A DNA stretch of 10,073 bases from Discostella pseudostelligera (GCA_036940085.1 JALLBK010000710.1:1-10073); one strand, 5' to 3'; counted from the stretch's first letter, positions 1 through 7,470 are shown. The notes: generated by a model from the letters alone, not told the origin. Made by a program: numbers and translations.

Positions 1-945
1 TGGAATTCGATTGGAAGGAGTGGATGGGAAACTATCGACTTGTCGAGAGCTTTGAAAAAACAACGTTGTTCTACTACTCCACCAAGCCAACCAACATTGG
101 TTTCCGACAGAAGCACACAATCTTCGGTCGACATTGAACATCATCTGGAATGGATGGCAGTGCCGAAAAGATTGACCTGGGGAATCGTTGCGGTCGTACA
201 ATTCATCTACCATTCCTTTAGATTTTTCTTCGCGTTAACTGCGATGTTGGCTGGACTTATGCGTTACCGTCGCGCAACGGCAACTTCATCGGCGTCTGCA
301 ATGACTACTTTGCCCTTTCCCCGGTTTTGGAAAGCGATAAATTATCTATCGATGAGTATCATTGGTCAAGAGTACATACCAAAGACCATGCTGGGAGATG
401 AAGACGCATTGATGCGCCAAGAACAACTTCATGATGAACGCATCAACGCAACTGGACTTCGTGGGTACAATCAAATACGTGAAAAAAGGAGGAACAGGGA
501 CGATCTTGCAGACAAGCAACTGGCTCTTAAAAAAGTTGGCTTCTCCGCTGCTGACCTTACAACTCCCGCCACTGCACTAAAAGAAGTGTCCATTCTATCC
601 AAGAAATTTACCTGGATGCGTTCGTTAAGTAAAGGTAGTGGGGCAACTAGTTTTAGAAGCCTTGCATCAGAGGTATCAGATCTGTCATCGAGCCGTAGTT
701 GCGGTATGAGTAGAAATTCATCTCACCTTGATGACGACAACAGATGCAGCGAGTGTCAGAAGAAATTTAAGATTGGTAGACGATACAAGCATCACTGTGC
801 TCGGTGTATGGCGGTGTTTTGCCACAAGGACGGGCGGACGACGCACAACAACTTTTCTAGTTGTAAAGTACCGGGCGACTGCATTTGCAATACGTGTCTG
901 AGAATTGTGGCATCGAATGGCTTGTTGTCAGAGGGAACAGGTTAG
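1..945 (+). CDS. FYVE-like zinc-finger membrane protein, 5'-partial
   Basis: The reading frame is open from the first base of the window, so the gene starts upstream; 314 residues are visible and the first candidate start near position 40 is TTG, not ATG. Residues about 59-87 (bases 175-261) form one hydrophobic stretch, a likely membrane segment or hairpin, flanked by basic residues. The C-terminus (about residues 249-300) is FYVE-like: a CxxC pair (C249, C252), the basic RRYKHHCARC block with C266 and C269, then C274, C288, C294, C296 and C299. The RRxKHHC block matches the phosphoinositide-binding R(R/K)HHCR signature. The N-terminal WxxD motif is missing, and the third metal pair is not a standard CxxC: C274 is followed by HKDG, with H282 or C288 as possible partners. 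FYVE domains bind PI3P on endosomes; whether this variant does is inference. The rest is Ser-rich and charged. It ends at TAG 943-945. Confidence 0.75.
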   Translation, partial: WNSIGRSGWETIDLSRALKKQRCSTTPPSQPTLVSDRSTQSSVDIEHHLEWMAVPKRLTWGIVAVVQFIYHSFRFFFALTAMLAGLMRYRRATATSSASAMTTLPFPRFWKAINYLSMSIIGQEYIPKTMLGDEDALMRQEQLHDERINATGLRGYNQIREKRRNRDDLADKQLALKKVGFSAADLTTPATALKEVSILSKKFTWMRSLSKGSGATSFRSLASEVSDLSSSRSCGMSRNSSHLDDDNRCSECQKKFKIGRRYKHHCARCMAVFCHKDGRTTHNNFSSCKVPGDCICNTCLRIVASNGLLSEGTG

Positions 946-985
946 TGCAGAAGATGGGAGACAAGTAGTACTTCATAGAATTGTA

Positions 986-991
986 AATAAA
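986..991 (+). promoter_or_regulatory. Candidate polyadenylation signal of the FYVE-like gene
   Basis: A canonical AATAAA lies 41 bp after the TAG stop of the FYVE-like gene. The hexamer is the standard eukaryotic polyadenylation signal. Diatoms often use weaker variants, so its use here is inferred from position. Confidence 0.4.
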
Positions 992-1133
992 ACAGATGAC
1001 ATAGGTCTCATCTATACTTATTAGATGATAGTAGAGTCCCTTCACCTCTCGGCAGCGGTTGTTGTCGGCATGCAAAGGCGAGATAGAGAGCGAGTGTGTC
1101 TACCGCCGACGTGCCACGTGGAAGAGTGACACC

Positions 1134-1179
1134 CAAAGATAGCGGGAACATCAAAGATACGGCGGGAAGCTCAAAGATT
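1134..1179 (+). promoter_or_regulatory. Tandem GCGGGAA / CAAAGAT motifs, E2F-like
   Basis: Three copies of CAAAGAT (1134, 1152, 1172) alternate with AGCGGGAA (1141-1148) and GGCGGGAA (1161-1168), with spacings of 18 and 20 bp. GGCGGGAA is the reverse complement of the core of the E2F/DP consensus TTTSSCGC, known from cell-cycle promoters in plants and animals. The block lies about 160-200 bp upstream of the TLDc start codon. E2F binding is inference. The same GGCGGGAA core recurs upstream of the O-fucosyltransferase gene. Confidence 0.35.
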
Positions 1180-1337
1180 ATCCGGACCGGCCACTCCGGA
1201 CAGACGACCATCGATCCTGATTCCCGAGCCGAGCCCGATTTCCGATTTCCGAGCACCGAAACACCGAGCAGCAGTAGCTAGGAGTAGATATTTGTCTGCA
1301 GTAAGTACCAGCAGTAGTAGGAAGAGTTCCCTTCACC

Positions 1338-2633
1338 ATGAAAGATGATGAGCGTGAGCTACTCGCTCGTCTCCAGGCGCAGTTTGGTGACATGGACGTT
1401 GGGGGTATGTTGGAAGGTTCGACGAGTAACAATTTCGATCGCGACGACGTCGTCGACGACGACGACGATGATGTCGCAAGCGATAGTTCTTTGGAAGAGC
1501 CCACCGCCGAGGAGCTCCATGCATGGCAAGAGGCCCAATATGAAAAGGGAAGAAAGGGAATAACTAACATGGAGTCGGTTAGTGCTGGAAATGTTCATAG
1601 GTCTGCGTTGCAGAGCCGTCGGCAGCACAAGACATCCTCACAGTTGACATTGATGCGAGAATCCGACAAGTGCGAGGAAGCTGATGAATGGGTCAAGTTG
1701 ACATCTACCCCAGACCTAGGCGGCGAATCATCTCTCTTTTTTCCAAATATCGTCGAAAGCAACAACTCTGATGTGAGCGATTTAGATTTAGTGCTAGCCG
1801 GGGGTGTGAATCCATTGTTGCAAAAACTTGTCGAAGGTGATCCTGAAGTGTTGGGTACGAAATGGACACGCCTCTTTTCTTCATCTGACGGGGATGGTCT
1901 ATCGTTTCGCAATTTGTGCGATAAAATTCGAGGATATGATGGGCCCACAGTCTTGCTGATAGGAGGTTTGCCATCGGCTTCCAAATTTGTTGGCCGTGCC
2001 ATCGAACGCGACCAGGACGACGATAGGGTGTCGCTGGGATTTTTCACCACAGATTCCTGGATAGAAACAACGGAGTACTTTGGATCGGATGATTGCTTTC
2101 TATTCGCAATGGATCACAAAGCAAACAGCGTGCATGTTGTACGGCCTAAAGCGTCTCCAACTAGTAACAGAGAGAAGCGGTACATGTATTGCCACCCCTC
2201 ATCCCTTGTCACGTCCAAGATGAGAGGGTATGACGGACCAAGCAAAACCAACGGATCTGTGCATGGAATAGGTATTGGAGGCACAGCTTCTCAGCCTCGA
2301 TTGCATATTACGGAATCATTAGAGGAGTGTAGGGCATTATCGTATGATCGACTATTTGATGATGGGGACTTGCTCCTGGGAAAATGCACTCAGAGTCTGT
2401 TTTACTTCGATGTTGATTGTATTGAGGTTTGGGCAGTTGGCGGCGATGAGTGGATCTCTCATGCTCTTCGGGTTCAAAAAGATTCTAAACAAATTCATGC
2501 CGCGAACTTGAAAAAGGCACGGACAGTGGAGAAAATCCAGTTCCTTGACGACTTCCAGTCCGGACTGACCTGCGCTAATCAACAAGGCCTCTTCGGGCAT
2601 CGAGATCTTGTCAGAGAACGATGTGATTTGTAG
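1338..2633 (+). CDS. TLDc-domain protein
   Basis: A 431-residue single-exon protein. The ATG at 1338 has A at -3 (CACC-ATG). The N-terminal 170 residues look disordered, with an acidic run at residues 36-45 followed by Ser/Glu-rich sequence. Residues about 174-371 match the TLDc domain from end to end: the opening WTRLFSSSDGDG with SF, the KIRGYDGPTVLLI core strand, the LGFF and FLFAM strands, the GIGIGG glycine motif near 311, and the closing FDVDCIEVWAVGG. TLDc proteins (OXR1, NCOA7, TBC1D24 relatives) protect against oxidative stress, and several bind and disassemble the V-ATPase; the role here is inferred from the family. The C-terminal 60 residues are a basic then mixed tail. No LysM, TBC or kinase domain accompanies the TLDc fold, so it resembles the short OXR1-type architecture. 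The short block RGYDGP occurs twice (near 198 and 296), probably by chance. The gene converges on the O-fucosyltransferase gene. Confidence 0.88.
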   Translation: MKDDERELLARLQAQFGDMDVGGMLEGSTSNNFDRDDVVDDDDDDVASDSSLEEPTAEELHAWQEAQYEKGRKGITNMESVSAGNVHRSALQSRRQHKTSSQLTLMRESDKCEEADEWVKLTSTPDLGGESSLFFPNIVESNNSDVSDLDLVLAGGVNPLLQKLVEGDPEVLGTKWTRLFSSSDGDGLSFRNLCDKIRGYDGPTVLLIGGLPSASKFVGRAIERDQDDDRVSLGFFTTDSWIETTEYFGSDDCFLFAMDHKANSVHVVRPKASPTSNREKRYMYCHPSSLVTSKMRGYDGPSKTNGSVHGIGIGGTASQPRLHITESLEECRALSYDRLFDDGDLLLGKCTQSLFYFDVDCIEVWAVGGDEWISHALRVQKDSKQIHAANLKKARTVEKIQFLDDFQSGLTCANQQGLFGHRDLVRERCDL

Positions 2634-2675
2634 AGTAATTTATTATACATTTAAATTGTACACCTTCAACAAATG
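2634..2675. other. 42-bp convergent intergenic gap
   Basis: Only 42 bp separate the TAG of the TLDc gene from the TAA (on the minus strand) of the O-fucosyltransferase gene. The gap is AT-rich. Any normal-length 3' UTR from either gene must run into the other gene's coding sequence, so the two transcripts probably overlap antisense. Confidence 0.8.
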
Positions 2676-5600
2676 TTACAAAGGCAGCTGTAATCGATCA
2701 ATATCCCTCCAAGCAACTGGGAAATCTCGCCCAAAGATAGGCACATGCACAGCTTGATAAAGTCGCATTTCTTTCTTCCATTTAGCAGGTAGAAAGTAGG
2801 TGTTATGGAGCCCACCCGTCATGTACCCATTGTGCATCTCCTGGACACTATAATACCCTCTCAAGCGAGTGATGTAAGCAGAGAAGGTAGAAAAGAATGT
2901 TCCGATGAATATACGGCCTCGGCTTGCCACAATCTGCTCTATCAGGGGGAAATAGTTGGTGTCTTTAAATTTGATTGACAATTAGCAGGCGCCAAGAGAT
3001 TAAGCAGAGATTCACGAATTAAGAATAGTAGTCACACTGAACATTATTGACTTACTGATACTTGTCAATAGCTCTCGAAAATCGTCGAGAAAGACAACGT
3101 CATAAACTTCTCCGAAGTATGTGAAAAATGAACGATCTCTCTCATTGGTCGAGATAAAAACTGTACTTCCGGGTGCAATGTATTCTTTCATCCCAGTTAA
3201 AACGTCACTCGCATTCATTGCTGTCGAAGGGAATTGCTGCTGAAAATCACCTCCTGAACAATTGACAGAACAAACTAAATGTCAGTCAAACGATGAGGTA
3301 ATATCCATGAGCGAAAATCTGACGTACTTCGAATGTGGACGGCATCAAACAACCCATCCATATTTCCCAGTGAATTTTTCCTTGTCCGGTCTCGAATGGC
3401 ACTTATAATTCGAGCTGAAAGACACATGATTTCAGTTTTGTACCTGAAGTAAAGAGTAGAATGAGATTAGCAATAGATATTGCATGGCTACATGCAGAAA
3501 AGCACACTCGTTGCCTACCGAAGATTGTCGCGGATAAACCTCTTCGTCCACAAATCATGCCTCCAGTCCTCAAACCACATGAATGCGTAGAATGGCACAA
3601 TGAGCCGAGTTCCATCGACTTGGTCAGCCTTGAAGTGCACAACAGAATTATCGTCATGCGATTTCCTATCGTACATGAAAAGCTGACGCCTTCCAGTGAG
3701 AATAGAAGATGTATCATGAACGTAGACATTTCTCTGAGTATACATGGGATGACGTCTTCACTAACAACTCACCTTCCTGCCAAAATTTCCCTAAACCGTT
3801 CAATTGGAGGCGCATCTACGTTGACAGGCTTTCCTTGATACTCGCTGAGGAAGCTCCAAGTTAGACATGTCAATCAAGGCATGAAGCTGGTGTTGTTCAA
3901 TCAGTCAGCTCACCTGAAATGAGGGAAAGGTCTGCCATCTTTTTCATTCAAAACATCGGCCATCATTGAATAGATGCGTTGCTCGTCAGTTCCTGAAGCA
4001 GGAAAGGCCAGTATCTGAAACACCAAGAAAAGAGTTAAAATCCATGATGAAAATACGAGCAAGAATGCAAAGCAGCAACTAACCCCGTCCATCGGATTCC
4101 ATTGAAACATCTTCGTCACATTTCGAATGTAAGCCCACAAGGGCTGCAATCGTTGGTTGTCCCAATTCACTTGGTTGTTAGGAGGATAAAGTATGTCCCC
4201 ATTTGTGTACGACTTCAAATGCCCATTGATTGCCTCGTGTTCTAAAAATTGCTCCATCGTAATGATATTCAGTCCCTTTTGTTTTGCACCAATAGCTTCT
4301 ATGTCGAAAAAATCACTAAATGACACCGCATATGACTGCACTCCATGTGCCATCTGTCTCCTAGGAGGCATCACAAGTGTCCGACCCATAGCATGCGCGA
4401 GAATTAACATATTCTCCAATCCTATCCTCATATTATTCCAGCCCGCATCCTTTAAAGTAAGTAAACAGAAAATGTAAGGACATATGATGCATGAAGCAAC
4501 AAACTAGGGCAGAGAATGTGGGATGAAATAACTCACATCCATTTCGAAAGTTAAATACTTGGTCCTCCAGATCGAGCCTGTGGTTGCTTCCTGAGCCTGA
4601 GCATTGTAGAAAGGGCTCGTGAAAGATGCATCCGTCGGTATATCACGCCAGTAGACAAGATCAGCAGATTCAGATGGGTCAAAAGGACCGCCATAATCAG
4701 AGCAGTCAAGTCCAGCGGCAGATCCGGGTGCGTCATTCAATATATTGTTGTTTGGGGTTGAAAACGGATTACTCAGGTAGTTGCTCATTCGACTTTGGTT
4801 GTTCAAACTTTGACTGGTTGTCTCTTTTCCATGTAAAGGAGATGAAAGATGGCTCAATGCAGCCTGTAGAGACGGATCTTTGTGATAAGAGTCAACGAAG
4901 TCGTTTCCCCCAAAGCGAACTGATTCAGCCATATGCCCAGGCGTTTGTCGGGTTGATATCGGGTTGTTCATAGAGTTGCTCATAAGATTTTGGCTGTTGG
5001 GGTTGTTGAACGTTCGACTTGTGGTCTCTTTTCCACGTAGGGGAGATGAAAAATGACTCAATGCGGCCTCCACAGACATATCTTTGTGATACGAGTCAAC
5101 GAACTCGTTCGCCCCATACCGCACTGATTCAGCCATGTGCCCAGACGGATGGAACTGCATTGTGTCGGTTCGGCTCATGGAATTTTGTATGCTTGCTGGC
5201 TTTATCAATGATGCAGAGATTTCGGATCCTCCTACTGCAGGAGATTTGTCAAATGTCGATGTGAGCATATCGTCCGTCATTTTATCCAAGAGGGAAATTT
5301 CATCTTCGATTGATTTCATTCTCACATCATGCGGTACGGTGCTAATTTTGTGTGTGTTTCCCTTTTCCTCGGTATGCGTATATTGTTCTAAATCCAATAG
5401 ATAAATAGTTCTCCACGAAATCATTATCATTAGACCCCAGAATATCTTCTTTCTACTCTGTCTAGTCTTTCCGAGTAAATATGTCAAATTGTGTATTATG
5501 CCATTGCGAGGTTTGCCATCAGCATCACCTACTTCCTGTATGGAGGGCTCTGACGTAGGTAACTTCGCGTTCGTACTCGGAGTGCTCTTATTAGCTCGAT

Positions 5601-5688
5601 TCAACCGATTCACCGTCGTCCCCCCATGGAAATGAGCGACTTCNATCTTCCGTGGGATCTGGGGAGCTCGATTTACTGGGTTTAACAT
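2676..5688 (-). CDS. O-fucosyltransferase family (PF10250-like) type II membrane protein, eight exons
   Basis: Hand-resolved exons on the minus strand are 5688-4537, 4449-4084, 4014-3914, 3844-3773, 3689-3519, 3443-3328, 3253-3056 and 2962-2676. All seven introns are GT-AG, 87, 69, 69, 83, 75, 74 and 93 bp long. The joined frame has 821 codons including TAA, giving 820 residues. The ATG at 5688 is the first ATG in frame after an upstream in-frame TAA. Residues 82-100 are a hydrophobic anchor after basic RQSRKK, as in type II Golgi enzymes, and residues 183-315 carry a stem duplication. The catalytic part starts at KYLTFEMD then DAGWNNMRIGLENM (385-398) and GRTLVMPPRR (406-415). VDAPPIER (549-556), WTKRFIRD (611-618), HIRRGDF (657-663), STNERD (694-699), LDDF (715-718) and IEQIVASRG (733-741) follow in the family order. 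The HIRRGDF arginines bind GDP-fucose in POFUT enzymes. The protein acceptor is unknown. Base 5644 is N, making residue 15 Ile or Met. Confidence 0.85.
3690..3772 (-). other. Intron 4 with two frame-compatible acceptors
   Basis: The donor is GGAAG|GTGAG. The preferred acceptor after 3690 (CTGGAAG|GCGTC) follows a pyrimidine-rich stretch and joins VDAPPIERFREILAGR directly to RQLFMYD, which fits the family spacing. An upstream acceptor after 3732 (CTCAGAG|AAATG) is also phase-compatible. It would give a 41-bp intron and add 14 residues. I chose the longer intron because 83 bp matches the other introns here. Confidence 0.65.
4015..4083 (-). other. Intron 2, in frame and without a stop codon
   Basis: This 69-bp intron has a GTTAGT donor and a TTTCAG acceptor and interrupts the gene between codons (phase 0). 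Its length is a multiple of three and it has no in-frame stop, so retention would insert 23 mostly hydrophobic residues into the catalytic domain. Its T-rich composition explains the hydrophobic translation, so I treat it as a true intron. Confidence 0.7.
4744..5142 (-). repeat. In-frame tandem duplication in the O-fucosyltransferase stem
   Basis: Two adjacent copies of a 68-codon (204-bp) unit lie at 5142-4939 (residues 183-250) and 4938-4744 (residues 251-315). Both start GHMAESVR, continue with NEFVDSYHKD or NDFVDSYHKD, then AALSH.SSPL.GKETTS, and end in Asn/Ser-rich sequence. The second copy is about three codons shorter at its end. The duplication lengthens the stem between membrane anchor and catalytic domain. 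The first 45 residues of the unit are much better conserved than the Asn-rich tail. Confidence 0.9.
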
Positions 5689-5885
5689 TGCATGCGTAGT
5701 TGTCTGATGGAGAATTTACAGCTATTGTTTATCGGTAGGTGGTGGCACTGCTGCTCTCTACCAGTACCACACTTAGATACCGTCGTCGTCGGCGGCGGCG
5801 TCGGTGTCGGTGTCGGTGGCGATGGCGGTCGGTGGTCGGTGGCCGGCGATGGCGGTGGCGGTGGCGGTGGTATGGTGTGTCGCAT
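5682..5885 (-). other. Proline-rich upstream ORF overlapping the O-fucosyltransferase start
   Basis: An ATG at 5885 opens a 67-codon frame rich in Pro and Thr, encoded by the GGT/GGC tract. It stops at 5682, just past the main start codon at 5688, so the two frames share the string ATGTTAA. It matters only if the mRNA begins upstream of 5885. The proline run follows from simple-repeat DNA and need not be a functional peptide. Confidence 0.3.
5776..5872. repeat. GGT/GGC/GTC-rich low-complexity tract
   Basis: The plus strand is made almost wholly of imperfect GGC, GTC, GGT and GAT triplets, ending in a run of GGTGGC repeats. All forward frames are Gly/Val/Arg-rich and all reverse frames are Pro/Thr/Arg-rich. 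This is typical of a simple repeat and is not evidence of a gene. It lies about 90-185 bp upstream of the O-fucosyltransferase start. Confidence 0.85.
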
Positions 5886-5900
5886 GGTGTTGAACAAAAT

Positions 5901-6019
5901 TTGGCGGGGGGAAAGATACTTAATAAAAAGGAAATGCGTTGGGAACAGATACTTATGTCTCCCATATTTGGATTCTACTGGCGGGAAGAGATACTTAAGG
6001 TTCCAAAAATGGCGGGAAA
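5901..6019. promoter_or_regulatory. Clustered GGCGGGAA (E2F-like) and GATACTTA motifs
   Basis: GATACTTA occurs three times (5915, 5948, 5990), each preceded within a few bases by a GGGA(A) block. GGCGGGAA occurs at 5980-5987, and GGCGGGAAA at 6011-6019 is, on the opposite strand, an exact match to the E2F consensus TTTSSCGC (TTTCCCGC). A looser form is TTGGCGGGGGGAAA at 5901-5914. The cluster lies 215-330 bp upstream of the O-fucosyltransferase start, where promoter elements are expected. Factor binding is inference. Confidence 0.4.
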
Positions 6020-6647
6020 TCTGTCTTCAACTTGAATGCACAAAACATGAAAAAATGAAGGGAGGCTAACCAGAATACTCACCCTGCGAATTTAATAATG
6101 AACGTGTTTCACCGTGATTTGAATTATTTTTTGTGACACACGTATGATTAGTATTTTTTAAGTGTCACTTGGCAGAATTGTAATTAGTTCAATACACTCA
6201 CCTAAATTAGAAGTAGTATTTTGTGTGATTCACCTGAGTTGTTGCATTTTAAATATCACACTCATGTGATTATGTGAGGCAATATGTCTCACGACCCCGA
6301 TTTATAATGGCTCGTATACTCACTCATGCTGATGTCCTTGTTTCGTCTCCAGTTGATGTGAAATAGCGAGGACCCTTCCTGCTGGAAGTGTCTTGAATTA
6401 CACTCTAGTGCCACATGGAAGTTATACGTGGAAGCGTCAGTGTGCAAGGGGCCATTGTTATGCAGGGTGGCCGTCACCCCTGTATGCATGGTTATTTCCA
6501 TCATAGAACACTACCATCGATGAGATGAGATATTTGATACTATTACTATTATTTGATACGTTTTATAGGTATTGAAGGTAGTTGGGAGCTCGTCACCCCA
6601 GCGCTTACATCTCCTAACACCTCCTCACCCCACTTTCATCCAAACTC

Positions 6648-7304
6648 CTACAGAGCTCCTAGTGCACCATCTGGTACACCCTCATCATCCACCTTCATCT
6701 CCTCCGCCGGCTTGCTGTGATCATTCCTCTGATTCTTTGGATTGTGAAAGCAATCTGCATAGTTATGATTGAATTTCTGGCACCACTTGCAAAACATCCT
6801 CTTCCTCCTCTTCTTTGTTGCTGAAGCAATGTGATCTGCAACACCGAAAACATGCTGGTTCTTCCTTGGACGTCCTGCCTTGTTTGGTGCTGTCCAGCCT
6901 GGACAGTAGCGGATTTTGTCATCAGGATTGTACTTGTTCATCACACTCTGAAGCTCAATATCACCCCTGCACACTATTTCCTTGGGATACTGCTGGTGCC
7001 AATACTCACTCATCAATCAGTAAGGCATTATTGACACCCTTGTGAAGGATTCATTGTTCATATCTCCACCCTTGGCCAGTACAACCATATGAATACAAGG
7101 TAACCCATCCCGCTTAGGAACACCACATGTGCAAGTACCAAACATCGATCCGAGCATTGGCACCTTGGGTATCTTCACAGTATAGGTCAATGCACCAACT
7201 GTATTGAATCTCACACTACATTGGTAATATTCTTCCAACGATGACACCGAGACAATGTACTGGGTAGTGTTCACGTTTCTTTGATCTTCTTGTTGCGAAC
7301 GGCG
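6648..7304 (-). pseudogene. MULE transposase C-terminal fragment: SWIM finger plus CCHC zinc knuckle
   Basis: The frame runs from 7304 to a TAG at 6648, broken once by TGA at 7019-7017. A SWIM finger of the form CxCx9CxH (CTCGVPKRDGLPCIH) lies at 7133-7089. It is followed by NIMPY-type sequence, the AT-hook-like AGRPRK, a basic KKRRKR stretch, and a perfect C-x2-C-x4-H-x4-C knuckle (CKWCQKFNHNYADC, 6791-6750). SWIM fingers with this tail are typical of MULE transposases. The TGA falls just after SIMPY, where related transposases as I remember them have Trp, so a TGG-to-TGA change is likely. The fragment is 218 codons, far short of a full transposase, and no catalytic Asp/Glu motif is present. 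Read-through or recoding cannot be excluded, but the other lesions upstream argue for a dead copy. Confidence 0.7.
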
Positions 7305-7470
7305 TCAGTGTATGCCTTGCGTTTTTTATGTGCTGCCTCGAATTCTTTGGGATCCATCCCTGGATGTGGAATGGGTGGGCCCTCAGGGATGTGTGCCTGG
7401 GTGGCCATTTTGGGAGTAATGAAAGCGAAGGGATCTTGGGGCATATCCAACTCTGTCATGTTCTCGTAGT

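Larger units (their letters stand above)
946..1337. other. Intergenic spacer between FYVE-like and TLDc genes
   Basis: This 392-bp spacer holds the 3' end of the upstream gene and the promoter and 5' UTR of the TLDc gene. It contains an AATAAA at 986-991, a CACGTG palindrome at 1115-1120, a tandem of CAAAGAT/GCGGGAA motifs at 1134-1179, TTCCGA repeats around 1235-1255, and an AGC/AGT-rich stretch just before the TLDc start. Short open frames here lack an ATG or are shadows, so I see no gene. Confidence 0.6.
5689..6647. other. Upstream region of the O-fucosyltransferase gene, no convincing gene
   Basis: Nearly 1 kb of non-coding DNA. From left to right it holds the probable 5' UTR and promoter of the O-fucosyltransferase gene (minus strand), the GGT/GGC-rich tract, GATACTTA/GGCGGGAA repeats (5901-6019), and then AT-rich DNA with many short GTGA/TCAC motifs (6105-6290). 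The latter include a 7-bp inverted repeat, GTGACAC at 6133-6139 and GTGTCAC at 6162-6168. A 71-codon ATG-initiated minus frame at 6504-6289 has no low-complexity sequence but also no recognisable motif, and I cannot support it as a gene. Confidence 0.5.

Noticed and set aside
1338..2633. Duplicate TLDc half-domains suggested by the repeated RGYDGP
   Set aside because: Only six residues match. The second copy lies in a loop region of one continuous TLDc domain, and no flanking similarity supports an internal duplication.
3403..3745. Alternative minus frame across exon 5 of the O-fucosyltransferase
   Set aside because: It runs out of phase with the family motifs (YAFMWFEDW, WTKRFIRD), which are in the frame I used.
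5692..6069. Gly/Val-rich 125-codon plus frame
   Set aside because: Most of it is the GGT/GGC tract, and the rest crosses promoter-like repeats upstream of the O-fucosyltransferase on the other strand.
6289..6504. 71-codon ATG frame on the minus strand
   Set aside because: A stop lies just upstream, there is no recognisable motif, and its length is within chance. It is near the end of the transposon relic but lies in a region of GTGA/TCAC repeats. I could not support it as a gene.
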